64,000 bases of DNA from RECM01 sp047921215 (GTDB taxonomy: Bacteria; Bacteroidota; Rhodothermia; Balneolales; Cyclonatronaceae). The DNA is taken from the NCBI GenBank assembly GCA_047921215.1, contig JBLRWO010000017.1, positions 1-64,000 of the forward strand. Reading direction: 5' to 3'. Each line of letters opens with the position of its first letter. Position 1 is the stretch's first letter. Made by a program: the position numbers and the translations under genes. Shown piece by piece: positions 1-9,435 of the stretch. The notes beneath the pieces were generated by a model that saw only the letters and a list, made by a program, of their open reading frames with translations, had not been told where the DNA came from and searched no databases.

Positions 1-488
<488 letters not shown>

Positions 489-648
489 TAACCACTGTGC
501 TGGTCGCTGCCCGGGTCACACCCCATTGGCAGCCCCCTGCAACCCCTTCACACGACACGTCGCCATCACCACCCTCGTGCCCCCCCCCGGGCCCGCCCCA
601 GAACGGGCACCCGGGAACAATACCCCCCAACACAAGGGCATCACTTTT
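489..648 (+). other. 23S-5S internal transcribed spacer, C-rich
   Basis: A spacer of about 160 bases separates the 23S and 5S genes. It is strongly C-rich, with an uninterrupted C run followed by CCCGGGCCCG near 585-596 that can pair imperfectly with CGGGCACCCGGG near 604-615. Such a GC-rich helix would fit a processing stem. No tRNA gene is present in it. Confidence 0.6.
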
Positions 649-760
649 GATGAGGTGGCCCTGGCGAGAAGGCCCCACCCGTTCCCATTCCGAACACGGC
701 CGTTAAGCTTCTCAGCGCCGATGGTACTGCACACGCGGGAGAGTAGGTCGCCGCCTCATC
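649..760 (+). rRNA. rrf: 5S ribosomal RNA
   Basis: The conserved core is visible: CCCATTCCGAACACGG near 684-700, then GCGCCGATGGTACTGC and GGGAGAGTAGGTCG. Helix I is formed by GATGAGGTGG at 649-658 and CCGCCTCATC at 751-760, giving a molecule of about 112 bases, normal for 5S. It follows the 23S gene in the standard order and ends about ten bases before a strong terminator. Confidence 0.96.
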
Positions 761-770
761 GCTTCTTACA

Positions 771-811
771 GGGGCTGACTTCCATAACGGAGCGTCAGCC
801 CCTTTTTTTTT
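771..811 (+). terminator. Intrinsic terminator of the rRNA operon
   Basis: GGGGCTGAC at 771-779 pairs perfectly with GTCAGCCCC at 794-802 across a 14-base loop and is followed directly by a run of nine T. This is a classical rho-independent terminator ending the rRNA operon just after the 5S gene. Confidence 0.95.
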
Positions 812-899
812 GCCCCGATTGCCGTGGTAATTTTTCAGATTGTTATTTTCCCCCTACCTTTCGAAATTGAATTGACTCATTATTGCCACATTTACCCGG

Positions 900-3053
900 A
901 TGAACGATACTCAAAACCATTCGACCGACATCACCCTTATTATTGTTAGTTACAATGTAAAAGAGTATCTGGCCAATCTGTTATATTCTGTGGACAGGGC
1001 AAAGTCCAATCTTTCTCTTCAAATCATTGTAGTAGATAATGATTCGCATGACGGTTCTCTTGCCTATTTGAAACCTCGTTTTCCCCATGTTGAGTATATA
1101 GCTAACAGGGAGAATGTCGGGTTTGGCAGGGCAAATAACCAGGCATTGCAATTAGCAAAAGGCACGTATACCCTGTTGATAAATCCGGATGTTCTTATCA
1201 GTGAAAATACACTGATAACACTTTACAGGCATCTGGAGAACAATCCCGATACCGGTGCCTGCGGATGTAAGATACTTAACCCGGATGGATCATTTGCCCC
1301 GGAATCAAGACGCTCTGTTCCCACACCGGTAAATGCGTTGTGGAAAGTACTGGGCCTTACAACGCTGTTTCCTCAAAACAGGCGTTTTTCTGAGTACTAC
1401 CTTGGCTGGATGGATCCGGATGAGCCCGGATCTGTGCCTGTTTTATCAGGCTCGTTTATGTTCTTCCGAACGAATCTGCTCCAAAAACTCGAGGGATTTG
1501 ACGAACGTTTCTTTATGTACGGAGAGGATATTGATTTGTGTTATCGTGTGGCCAATGCAGGTTACAGGATAGATTATGTACCTTCTACCAGTATTATTCA
1601 CTACAAGGGAGAAAGTACCAAGAAAGATAATCTCAGATATGTTATCACATTTAATAAAGCCCTTTATCAGTTTTTCGATAAGCACTACAGCTACGGATAT
1701 ACGCTTTTTTTCCGGATGCTTATTTATTCAGGTATTGTGCTCAAAACCATACTCTCCTACTTAGCTACTCTTGTAAAGAAAGCCAGCCGACCTGCTACAG
1801 ATCTTTTAATACTGAATGTGCTGATAGTAGTTCTGTTTATTATCCGTTATTCGATTCCTCTTTCAGAATTTACAGGTGCCTATCAATCCCGTTTCCTTAT
1901 TGTAAACCTTCTGCTGTCTGTATTTTACCTGGTGGCCGGAAAATTTTATGATCAGTATGGAAAGAACCGTTTTTCTGTCTCTGCCGTTATAAAGTCATCA
2001 TTTATTGCTTTTACCGGAGTAGTAATTGTAACCTTCTTTTTCCGGGATTTTGCATTTTCACGTTTGATATTGCTTGCTGGCGCTATTATCGGCCCGGCCT
2101 TAATAGCTGTTCTGCGTTTATTTGAAAAAACGCGCCCATCCAATATTCACAGAGCTGGCAGTCAGATTATCAGGCCCAGACTACTGCTTGCGGGTGTTGG
2201 CGACATCACGGAAAATCTGATCAGGAAGATAAGGGCAGAAGCCGGCTGGAATTATGATATCATTGGCCTGGTATCTCAGAAAACCAATCCGGAACGGCAA
2301 GAACTTGAACATGTACCGGTAGTTGGCAGTATACATCAGCTGCCTGAACTGGTTAAAAGCTACAGGGCCGACCAGGTGCTATTTACGCTCGATAGTTTAT
2401 CACATCTCGATATTCTGAAACTGATGTCGAAAATCGAGGATCGCAATGTTGTATACAAGGTTGTGCCTGAATCGCTGGATTATATCGTTGGCAAGTCACA
2501 TGTGGAGTACTTCGATGATATCCCTGTAATGGACGTTGAATTACCCTATAATAGTGCCTGGAACCGGTTTGTTAAGCGCGGAGTTGATATACTCATTTCA
2601 ATAATACTGATACTGGTGATGTTGCCTTTCTATCCTTTCTTCAGATTAAAGGCATCTGGTAAAAAACGCAAACTGCATATTCCGCTTGGTTCAGATCCTC
2701 TGCTTAAACCGGGACTTAAGCTTTGGAATCCTCTGAAAAGACATCCATTTTTGAATTTTTTCCACCTTATCATTGCCACGTTGCAGGGACGAATAAGCCT
2801 GGTGGGGGCCCCGCTGTCCGATCAGCCGATAAATGATAAAATTGGTTATAAATTCGGAATGACAGGCCTGTTGCAAATCAACGATAAGCGTCTCTACAGA
2901 GATGAGGAGAAAAACCGGTTTGAATTATATTATCTACAGAATTATACGATATGGAAAGATTTTGAAATACTGTTCAAAACCGTGCTATCTGGCAGGTGCT
3001 GCTATATTTATGCAGATAATAATGATCCCGGAAACCCTGACATGTACGCCTGA
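900..3053 (+). CDS. GT2 glycosyltransferase fused to a CoA-binding-like and sugar-transferase-like membrane module
   Basis: A 717-residue protein with three parts. Residues 10-250 are a family 2 glycosyltransferase of the rhamnosyltransferase type, with VSYNV, VDNDSHDGS, NPDV and the acceptor-side motif YGEDIDLCYRV at 207-217. Residues 265-405 hold several membrane helices. Residues 425-500 are a Rossmann-like segment (LLLAGVGD), and 555-700 resemble the C-terminal domain of bacterial sugar transferases, starting FVKRGVDILIS and keeping GRISLVGAP. The catalytic signature of active phosphoglycosyl transferases (KFRTM and DE-PQL-NVL) is missing, in contrast to the intact relative at 4487-5944. 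It likely makes surface polysaccharide at the inner membrane. The ATG at 900 begins directly before the GT2 fold. Confidence 0.85.
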   Translation: MNDTQNHSTDITLIIVSYNVKEYLANLLYSVDRAKSNLSLQIIVVDNDSHDGSLAYLKPRFPHVEYIANRENVGFGRANNQALQLAKGTYTLLINPDVLISENTLITLYRHLENNPDTGACGCKILNPDGSFAPESRRSVPTPVNALWKVLGLTTLFPQNRRFSEYYLGWMDPDEPGSVPVLSGSFMFFRTNLLQKLEGFDERFFMYGEDIDLCYRVANAGYRIDYVPSTSIIHYKGESTKKDNLRYVITFNKALYQFFDKHYSYGYTLFFRMLIYSGIVLKTILSYLATLVKKASRPATDLLILNVLIVVLFIIRYSIPLSEFTGAYQSRFLIVNLLLSVFYLVAGKFYDQYGKNRFSVSAVIKSSFIAFTGVVIVTFFFRDFAFSRLILLAGAIIGPALIAVLRLFEKTRPSNIHRAGSQIIRPRLLLAGVGDITENLIRKIRAEAGWNYDIIGLVSQKTNPERQELEHVPVVGSIHQLPELVKSYRADQVLFTLDSLSHLDILKLMSKIEDRNVVYKVVPESLDYIVGKSHVEYFDDIPVMDVELPYNSAWNRFVKRGVDILISIILILVMLPFYPFFRLKASGKKRKLHIPLGSDPLLKPGLKLWNPLKRHPFLNFFHLIIATLQGRISLVGAPLSDQPINDKIGYKFGMTGLLQINDKRLYRDEEKNRFELYYLQNYTIWKDFEILFKTVLSGRCCYIYADNNDPGNPDMYA

Positions 3054-3067
3054 ATGCTTTCTGTACT

Positions 3068-3092
3068 GAAGTAACAGACAATCGATTACTTC
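3068..3092. terminator. Possible stem-loop between convergent genes
   Basis: GAAGTAA at 3068-3074 and TTACTTC at 3086-3092 form a perfect 7-bp inverted repeat with an 11-base loop, 14 bases after the stop codon of the glycosyltransferase fusion. There is no T tract on either side, so termination is a guess from its position between two converging genes. Confidence 0.3.
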
Positions 3093-3215
3093 CCACTAAC
3101 GCACTACCAGTCATCATCAAAATTAGTTCAATAGTGCTTTATCCGGCAAAACATCGACAGGAAATCAGAAACAATTTTTGGGAGTTACATCAACTTGAAC
3201 TTTTATAATTGACGT

Positions 3216-4343
3216 CTATAATCGGCTCTCAAGTTTTTGTACCATACCCGGATACCACTTATGAAAAGTACCATTGCTGATATGCTCCCTTGTTACCTCC
3301 ATCAGCCAAAGATAGAAGCGGAGGTTATGCAGTGAGGCCAGTTCCATTCCCAGTATTTCGCCACATCTGAACAGATGGTGTATATAGGCCATGGAGTGGT
3401 ATTTGCACAAATCACTTTCAAAGCCATCATCAGCCGGTTCAAAATGATCTTTCCACTTTGCATTTCTCATATTTATGATGCCATTACGGGTAAAGATCAT
3501 ACCATTTCTTGCATTTCTTGTAGGCATCACACAATCGAACATGTCTATTCCAAGGGCTATGCAGGTTAGTAAATTCCCGGGAGTACCAACGCCCATTAGA
3601 TATCTGGGTTTATCATCCGAAAGGCACCCGGTAACCAGATCAGTCATTTCGTACATGAGATCGGCAGGTTCACCAACACTCAGGCCTCCTATGGCATTTC
3701 CGTCGAAACCCTTAGCGTCAATGAAAGCAGCTGATTCTGCTCGCAGGTCGGCATTTGTCCCACCCTGGCATATCCCGAATTGCATCTGGTTGTGTCCGTA
3801 CATGGGTTCGGAATCGCGGAAAGCTTTCTGACCCCTCAAGGCCCAGCGATGTGTTAACTCCATTGAATTTTTTGCATACTCATAGCTGCAGGGCCATGGA
3901 GGACATTCATCTAACAGCATCATGATGTCGGAGCCAAGAATCCGCTGAATATCGACGACATTTTCAGGCGTGAATTTGTGTGTGGATCCGTCAAGATGAC
4001 TTTTGAATGTAGCTCCCTGCTCATCAAGGATCCGGTTATCAGACAATGAAAAGACCTGGTACCCGCCGGAATCGGTGAGTATGGGTCCGTCCCAGCTCAT
4101 GAACCTGTGCAACCCACCGGCTTTTTGAATAATATCGCAACCCGGCCGAAGATACAGGTGGTAGGTATTACCCAGTATAATCCTGGCTTTGATAACATCC
4201 CTGAGGTCGTTTTGTTTAACGGCCTTTACTGTAGCCAGGGTGCCCACAGGCATAAAAATGGGTGTTTGGATAACACCGTGACCGGTTGTAAGCTTCCCGA
4301 TACGGGCTTTTGTATTAGAATCTTTTTTTAGTAATTCAAACAT
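3216..4343 (-). CDS. tgt: Queuine/preQ1 tRNA-guanine transglycosylase
   Basis: A 375-residue Tgt that swaps guanine 34 for a queuosine precursor in tRNAs with GUN anticodons. Visible motifs are DSGGYQVFSL (acid D91), GICQGG, GLSVGE, the nucleophile region GIDMFDCVMPTR (D267) and NMRNAKW. The C-terminal zinc site is reduced: the usual CxCxxC is replaced so that only C313 and the distal H339 (SLHN) align with canonical ligands. I chose the ATG at 4343, giving MFELLKKDSN; an upstream ATG at 4385 would add 14 residues rich in Cys that do not fit the family. It is transcribed divergently from the sugar transferase gene. Confidence 0.95.
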   Translation of the reverse strand: MFELLKKDSNTKARIGKLTTGHGVIQTPIFMPVGTLATVKAVKQNDLRDVIKARIILGNTYHLYLRPGCDIIQKAGGLHRFMSWDGPILTDSGGYQVFSLSDNRILDEQGATFKSHLDGSTHKFTPENVVDIQRILGSDIMMLLDECPPWPCSYEYAKNSMELTHRWALRGQKAFRDSEPMYGHNQMQFGICQGGTNADLRAESAAFIDAKGFDGNAIGGLSVGEPADLMYEMTDLVTGCLSDDKPRYLMGVGTPGNLLTCIALGIDMFDCVMPTRNARNGMIFTRNGIINMRNAKWKDHFEPADDGFESDLCKYHSMAYIHHLFRCGEILGMELASLHNLRFYLWLMEVTREHISNGTFHKWYPGMVQKLESRL

Positions 4344-4486
4344 GGATATACATATTGGGCAGCAAAGATACACTTTCCGATACATAGTCTCATAATAATC
4401 GCCGATAACTAAAAATACTGTTCTCCAAAGTGCCGGTATATGATTGCCGTCAAATTCGTATTATATGCGCTGATTTGATTACGAAC

Positions 4487-5944
4487 ATGAGTAAAACATT
4501 ATCAAATAGTCAAAAAACGCTAAGATTCGAACGCACCCGCGACATCATGATTACCCTGCTGGGTGATTTGTTTGTACTGGTGCTTGCCTGGTACGCGTTT
4601 TATTACGTTCGGTTTGAATGGGGATGGCTTGATATCGTGGAAACAGTAAGGCCACGGGTTCTTTTTTTACCATCTGTTGTTCTGGCATTTTACTGGTTGC
4701 TAATCTTCGGAATATTCGGGCTTTACAAAAAATTGTATCTCATATCAAGGTTCGATGAAATCGTAAGAGTCGGAAAAATCACCATCATTGGAACACTTGT
4801 CCTGTTTTTCCTTTTGTTTATTGAGAGTTCAAACTGGAATACGGATAACATCGGATATGCAAAAACCTACACGCTTGCTTACTGGATGATCGTATGTTCG
4901 TTTGTATCTGTAAACCGCTTCGTAATAAGATCGGTTCAACGTTTTAAGGTGAAACAGGGGAAAGGGCTGCATAAAGCTTTAATTGTCGGGATTGGGCCTA
5001 CGGCTTTACAAGTTCATGATAATATACGTAGGCATAAAACCTCGGGACTCAATGTGGTCGGTTTTGTATCGCAGAACGGATCTGGCAAGGTTATTGACGC
5101 AGCGGTTCCTGAAGCTGATATTTTGGGTGAAATCAGTAATATTAAAGAGATCATAACGAAGGAAGCGGTACAGGATGTGATCATTGCTATGGAACCTGAG
5201 AACCGGGATAAGCTGATCGATGTGCTTGATAAAATTGATATACCTGACGTTTCGGTTAAAATACTCCCCGACTTTTTCCAGATGATTAGTGGTCTTAATC
5301 AGACCAATCAGATTTTTGGGCTTCCTCTGATTGAGGTTATGCCGGATCCCATGCCCTCATGGGAGAAATTTTTCAAGCGGCTGATGGATATTGTACTTTC
5401 CCTGATATTGCTCATCGTAACGATGCCTGTAACTTTTGCAGTGATATTGCTGGTAAGGGCAACTTCCAAAGGCCCGGCCATTTACCGGCAGAAAAGGGTA
5501 GGAAAATTCAGCCGGCAGTTTACCATGTATAAATTCCGGACGATGTATGAGGATGCAGAAACGGGAACCGGACCCGTATGGGCACGTGGCGATGACCCGC
5601 GCATAACACCTGTTGGTTACTGGCTTCGCAAGCTGAGAATTGATGAGGTCCCACAGCTGTTGAATGTACTTCGCGGTGATATGAGCCTTGTTGGTCCAAG
5701 ACCTGAGCGCCCGTTTTTTGTAGAACAGTTTCTGAAACAGATCCCGCTTTACCACAGAAGGCTCAGGGTGCGACCGGGTATCACAGGCTGGGCCCAGGTG
5801 AAATGGAAATACGACGAAAGCTTTGACGATGTGGTCGAAAAGACTAAGTATGACCTGTTTTACGTGGAGAACATGTCATTACGTATGGATCTTAAAATCC
5901 TGATAAATACCTTTTCTACCATGATATCAGGTAAAGGTCAGTGA
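4487..5944 (+). CDS. Polyprenyl-phosphate sugar-1-phosphate transferase (WcaJ/EpsE-like)
   Basis: This 485-residue membrane enzyme probably starts surface polysaccharide synthesis by moving a sugar phosphate from a nucleotide sugar to undecaprenyl phosphate. Four to five N-terminal helices (residues 20-150) are followed by a Rossmann-like segment (ALIVGIGPTA) and a C-terminal catalytic domain with the membrane-entering helix (RLMDIVLSLI), KFRTM, DEVPQLLNVLRGDMSLVGPRP and RPGITGWAQV. All catalytic signatures are intact. The start is taken at ATG 4487 (MSKTLSN); an ATG at 4430 would add 19 residues and approaches the divergent tgt. Neighbouring glycosyltransferases suggest a dispersed glycan cluster. 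The exact sugar cannot be read from the sequence. Confidence 0.9.
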   Translation: MSKTLSNSQKTLRFERTRDIMITLLGDLFVLVLAWYAFYYVRFEWGWLDIVETVRPRVLFLPSVVLAFYWLLIFGIFGLYKKLYLISRFDEIVRVGKITIIGTLVLFFLLFIESSNWNTDNIGYAKTYTLAYWMIVCSFVSVNRFVIRSVQRFKVKQGKGLHKALIVGIGPTALQVHDNIRRHKTSGLNVVGFVSQNGSGKVIDAAVPEADILGEISNIKEIITKEAVQDVIIAMEPENRDKLIDVLDKIDIPDVSVKILPDFFQMISGLNQTNQIFGLPLIEVMPDPMPSWEKFFKRLMDIVLSLILLIVTMPVTFAVILLVRATSKGPAIYRQKRVGKFSRQFTMYKFRTMYEDAETGTGPVWARGDDPRITPVGYWLRKLRIDEVPQLLNVLRGDMSLVGPRPERPFFVEQFLKQIPLYHRRLRVRPGITGWAQVKWKYDESFDDVVEKTKYDLFYVENMSLRMDLKILINTFSTMISGKGQ

Positions 5945-6072
5945 ACAGGTAAGTGAATGGTAACCGGCCGTCACCATACCATCATAATTTAATTCGTCCG
6001 TATTTATATGTTTTCATGTTAAGCCAGTTTATCTTTATTGACCTTTTTTTCTGATTATACACTAAGGACCAG

Positions 6073-6801
6073 ATGTCAAACGAATCCCTGGTAATAATTC
6101 CGACTTACAATGAAGCGCACAATATCGGGCGAATTCTGACCCGGTTGATGGCTTTGAATACTGCAGTGGATGTACTGGTTGTTGATGATGGCTCGCCTGA
6201 TGGTACCGCATCTGTTGTTGAGGAACGTCAAAAGGAATTTCCGGGACGAATACATTTGCTCAGCAGAAAGGGGAAGCTGGGTCTTGGTACGGCATATGTT
6301 GCCGGTTTTAAATTTGCTCTTGATTACAATTACCGTTACATCATCGAAATGGATGCCGATTTTTCACACGATCCGGATGATGTGCCCCGTTTGCTGCGTG
6401 TTTTGCAAAATAATGAATCGGATGTGGCTGTTGGGTCCCGTTACCACAACGGTATTAGTATTGTTAACTGGCCTTTGTCCCGCCTTATCTTGTCTTATTC
6501 GGCTAATCTCTACGCCAGGATCGTTACCGGATTACCTATCAAGGATACTACTGCCGGTTTTAAAGCATTTAAAAGGGAAGTACTCCAAGCTATCAATCTG
6601 GACAGAATCAGGTCGAACGGCTACTCATTTCAGATTGAGATGCACTATCGTGCACTGAAAGCAGGTTTCAGACTGAAAGAGGTATCCATTATCTTCAGAG
6701 AACGCACCGAAGGGGTTTCCAAAATGTCCAAATCCATCATTATCGAAGCAATTTGGATGGTTTGGGCACTGAAATTCAGAAGTCTGGTTAACCGGCTCTG
6801 A
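6073..6801 (+). CDS. DPM1-like polyprenol monophosphomannose synthase family GT2
   Basis: A 242-residue soluble family 2 glycosyltransferase. It shows the DPM1 pattern: VIIPTYNEAHNI, VVDDGSPDGTA, GLGTAYVAGF, MDADFSHDP (the metal-binding DAD), SRYHNG, and IKDTTAGFKAFKRE. The family moves mannose or a related sugar from a nucleotide sugar to a polyprenyl phosphate, supplying a lipid-linked donor for reactions outside the inner membrane. There is no C-terminal GtrA-like membrane domain. It lies 128 bases after the sugar transferase gene. The donor sugar is not certain. Confidence 0.9.
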   Translation: MSNESLVIIPTYNEAHNIGRILTRLMALNTAVDVLVVDDGSPDGTASVVEERQKEFPGRIHLLSRKGKLGLGTAYVAGFKFALDYNYRYIIEMDADFSHDPDDVPRLLRVLQNNESDVAVGSRYHNGISIVNWPLSRLILSYSANLYARIVTGLPIKDTTAGFKAFKREVLQAINLDRIRSNGYSFQIEMHYRALKAGFRLKEVSIIFRERTEGVSKMSKSIIIEAIWMVWALKFRSLVNRL

Positions 6802-7008
6802 CCTGTAAATCTGATGATTCACATCAGTACTCTGCAGGGTTTTCCAGGGGTAAACCGATTCTGTGTTTCAGATTTGCACATAACTCCACGGGTTTACAGA
6901 GTGGTGGAAAATAGTGTTCTCAGAATGGGTTAACCGATAAGCATCAAAATTTTTTCTCTATATCGGTACAGCGATAAACCTTATTACCAACCAATCGGCG
7001 TGATTTGT

Positions 7009-7027
7009 TATCTTACATCTTAAGATA
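7009..7027. promoter_or_regulatory. Palindrome upstream of accA (possible operator)
   Basis: TATCTTA at 7009-7015 and TAAGATA at 7021-7027 form a 7-5-7 inverted repeat, and the inner ATCTTAAGAT at 7017-7026 is a perfect 10-base palindrome. It lies about 60 bases before the accA start in a 286-base AT-rich gap. No known fatty-acid regulator box was recognised, so the role is a guess. Confidence 0.3.
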
Positions 7028-7087
7028 TTAGTTAACCAGGCGGTTACAAAACCTCCGGAAAGACAAATAAGGACACAGGACATTTAT

Positions 7088-8041
7088 ATGAATTACCTTG
7101 ATTTTGAAAAGCCTATTGCTGAACTGGAAAAGAAAATTGCTGAATTGAACACCATCTCGGTTGCTGAAAATGACGTTCTTGTTCCCGAAATCGAGCGTTT
7201 GAGGAAAAGGGTCGACGATCTCAGGGTATCAATATTTGAAAACCTGACCAGCTGGCAACGCGTACAGGTAGCCCGCCACCCAGACCGCCCTTATACACTC
7301 GATTATATCTTTAAAATGTGTGACCGTTTTATGGAACTTCACGGTGATCGGTATTATGGTGACGATAAGGCAATTGTGGGGGGTACTGCTACGCTGGATG
7401 GATATTCGGTAATGATGATTGGGCAGCAAAAAGGACGCGACACAAAGATGCGTCAATACCGGAATTTCGGTATGCCCAATCCTGAAGGGTACAGAAAGGC
7501 CCGCAGGCTGATGAAGATTGCAGAAAAGTTCAACATGCCCGTAATCACACTTTTGGATACCCCGGGTGCATTCCCGGGACTTGAAGCCGAAGAGAGGGGA
7601 CAGGCTGAAGCTATTGCCTGCAATCTAAGGGAAATGGCGGTATTGAGGGTACCCATAATTACTGTGGTTATCGGAGAGGGTGCCAGTGGTGGTGCTCTCG
7701 GTATTGGAATGGGCAACGAAGTTTACATGCTTGAAAATACCTGGTATTCTGTCATATCCCCGGAATCGTGCAGCTCAATTCTCTGGAAAACATGGGACTA
7801 TAAGGAAGAAGCAGCAGCTGCCCTCAAACTTACAGCCAACGATCTGATGGACCTGAAGATTATTGACGGAATCATTAAGGAACCACTGGGCGGGGCACAC
7901 CGGGATCATGAAGCCGCTGCTGATGCAGTTAAAAAACAGTTGCTCATTAGTATAAAACGTCTCAAAAAGATGAAACCTGACCAGCTGGTTGAGCACAGGA
8001 TTGAAAAATATTCCAAAATGGGTGTCTGGGTTGAAGAGTAA
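7088..8041 (+). CDS. accA: Acetyl-CoA carboxylase carboxyltransferase subunit alpha
   Basis: A 317-residue AccA that works with AccD to carboxylate acetyl-CoA to malonyl-CoA, the first step of fatty acid synthesis. It has the N-terminal helical segment (FEKPIAELEKKI), then RHPDRPYTLDYI, HGDRYYGDD, GQQKGRDTK, LLDTPGAFPGLEAEERGQ and the oxyanion-type GEGASGGALGIG. Length is normal. An AAGGAC stretch lies about 18 bases upstream of the ATG. It leads a compact + strand operon reaching 14442; no accD is present in the window. Confidence 0.97.
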   Translation: MNYLDFEKPIAELEKKIAELNTISVAENDVLVPEIERLRKRVDDLRVSIFENLTSWQRVQVARHPDRPYTLDYIFKMCDRFMELHGDRYYGDDKAIVGGTATLDGYSVMMIGQQKGRDTKMRQYRNFGMPNPEGYRKARRLMKIAEKFNMPVITLLDTPGAFPGLEAEERGQAEAIACNLREMAVLRVPIITVVIGEGASGGALGIGMGNEVYMLENTWYSVISPESCSSILWKTWDYKEEAAAALKLTANDLMDLKIIDGIIKEPLGGAHRDHEAAADAVKKQLLISIKRLKKMKPDQLVEHRIEKYSKMGVWVEE

Positions 8042-8582
8042 AGAGGATATTTCAGGATCAGATTACAGGTCCGCAGATAATAAAAAATCTGCTGTATCTG
8101 CTAATAACAGATTTTCTGAAAAATCGGTTAAGGGAATTCGTTCTGCTGAACTTTTCCCCGGAACAAACCCCATTTTTCAGCACAGTATTGTTGTACGATG
8201 CCGGTATGGAGAAACCGATAAAATGGGGTATCTCTATCATGCACGCTATATTGATTATTTTGATGTAGCCAGAACTGAAATGATTAGGCTTGGTGAGATC
8301 GACTATAAACAGCTGGAAGATTCAGGGATTATCATGCCTGTTCTTGATGTAAAAGTCAGATATTTTGAACCCGTTTTTTATGATGAGGAGATCAGGATTC
8401 TGGTACATGTATATGAGTGGCCGGAAACCAGGCTTCATACTCACTACAAGGTTACAGGTACCGGAGGCAAATTGAAAGCCTATGGCCGGGTTTCACTCTG
8501 TTTTGTGAACGAACAGACACGCAAACCCGTGAGGGTACCTCAGCAGTTACTCGACGCCATGCAACGCCATGTACAATATTGA
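7989..8582 (+). CDS. YbgC/FadM-type acyl-CoA thioesterase (hotdog fold), start uncertain
   Basis: The hotdog domain is clear from residue 66: VVRCRYGETDKMGYLYHARYIDYFDVAR carries the catalytic-type Asp of the 4-hydroxybenzoyl-CoA thioesterase/YbgC family (split here as GETDKMGY then ARYIDYFDVAR). It probably hydrolyses acyl-CoA or acyl-ACP thioesters in the cytoplasm. There is no ATG upstream of the domain; the frame opens with TTG at 7989 inside accA, with further candidates GTG 8022 and TTG 8031. The first 60 or so residues are polar and low in conservation signals. It overlaps accA by up to 53 bases and nadC by 14, so translation is probably coupled. Confidence 0.85.
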   Translation: MSTGLKNIPKWVSGLKSKEDISGSDYRSADNKKSAVSANNRFSEKSVKGIRSAELFPGTNPIFQHSIVVRCRYGETDKMGYLYHARYIDYFDVARTEMIRLGEIDYKQLEDSGIIMPVLDVKVRYFEPVFYDEEIRILVHVYEWPETRLHTHYKVTGTGGKLKAYGRVSLCFVNEQTRKPVRVPQQLLDAMQRHVQY

Positions 8583-9429
8583 TCATCCGGATATCGTCAG
8601 TCTTGTTGATCTTGCCCTTCGTGAGGATAGGGGTAATGGCGATATTACGACTCTTGCCATCTATACAGGTGAGGAAGCTGCTTCAGGTATGGTCATTGCC
8701 AAACAGGATGGTGTTATTGCCGGTATGGAACTGGCCCGGCTAATCTGCAGTAAAATTGATGATACCCTGCAGCTCAAACAATTTGTCGGCGATGGTGATT
8801 TTGTGAAAGACGGGCAGAATATTTTGAAAATTGAAGGAAACGCTGCTTCTATATTAACCGCTGAACGGACACTGCTGAACTTTATGCAGCGTATGAGCGG
8901 GATCGCGACAAATGTACGATTATTCGTTCGGGCGCTCTCGGAAACATCTGCCGTAATTCTTGATACCCGAAAAACAGTACCCGGCAACAGGTTGACAGAT
9001 AAATGGGCAGTCAGTCTCGGTGGGGGAGTAAACCACAGGATGCGGTTAGACGATATGTTTTTGATAAAGGAGAATCATATAAACGTGGCCGGTAGTATAA
9101 AAAAAGCAGTTGATCGATGTGTGGTATATCGGTCAGAAAAGCAGATTGACCGGAAAATCGAAGTAGAAGTTCGTGACCTGAATGAGTTAAGCGAAGCCCT
9201 GGATACGTCTCACTGTGACGTTATACTGCTGGACAATATGTCGGATGAAATGCTAAGAAAGGCAGTTTTAATGACCGCAGGCAGGGCCAAGCTGGAAGCA
9301 TCCGGGAATATGACTATCGACAGGGTGGTATCGGTGGCGACAACTGGGGTTGACTTTATATCAATCGGTGCACTTACACATTCCGTAAAAGCACTGGATC
9401 TGAGCATGATTTTTCAGCCAAAGAATTAG
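8569..9429 (+). CDS. nadC: Nicotinate-nucleotide pyrophosphorylase (carboxylating)
   Basis: A 286-residue quinolinate phosphoribosyltransferase, which makes nicotinate mononucleotide from quinolinate and PRPP in de novo NAD synthesis. Motifs: REDRGNGDITT at the N terminus, DTRKTVPGNR, GGGVNHRMRLDD, IKENH, EVEVRDLNEL, LLDNMS, LEASGNM and TGVDFISIGALTHS. All key Arg, His and Lys positions of the family appear present. It starts at ATG 8569 within the end of the thioesterase gene. nadA and nadB are not in the window. Confidence 0.96.
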   Translation: MYNIDHPDIVSLVDLALREDRGNGDITTLAIYTGEEAASGMVIAKQDGVIAGMELARLICSKIDDTLQLKQFVGDGDFVKDGQNILKIEGNAASILTAERTLLNFMQRMSGIATNVRLFVRALSETSAVILDTRKTVPGNRLTDKWAVSLGGGVNHRMRLDDMFLIKENHINVAGSIKKAVDRCVVYRSEKQIDRKIEVEVRDLNELSEALDTSHCDVILLDNMSDEMLRKAVLMTAGRAKLEASGNMTIDRVVSVATTGVDFISIGALTHSVKALDLSMIFQPKN

Positions 9430-9435
9430 CCTGGT

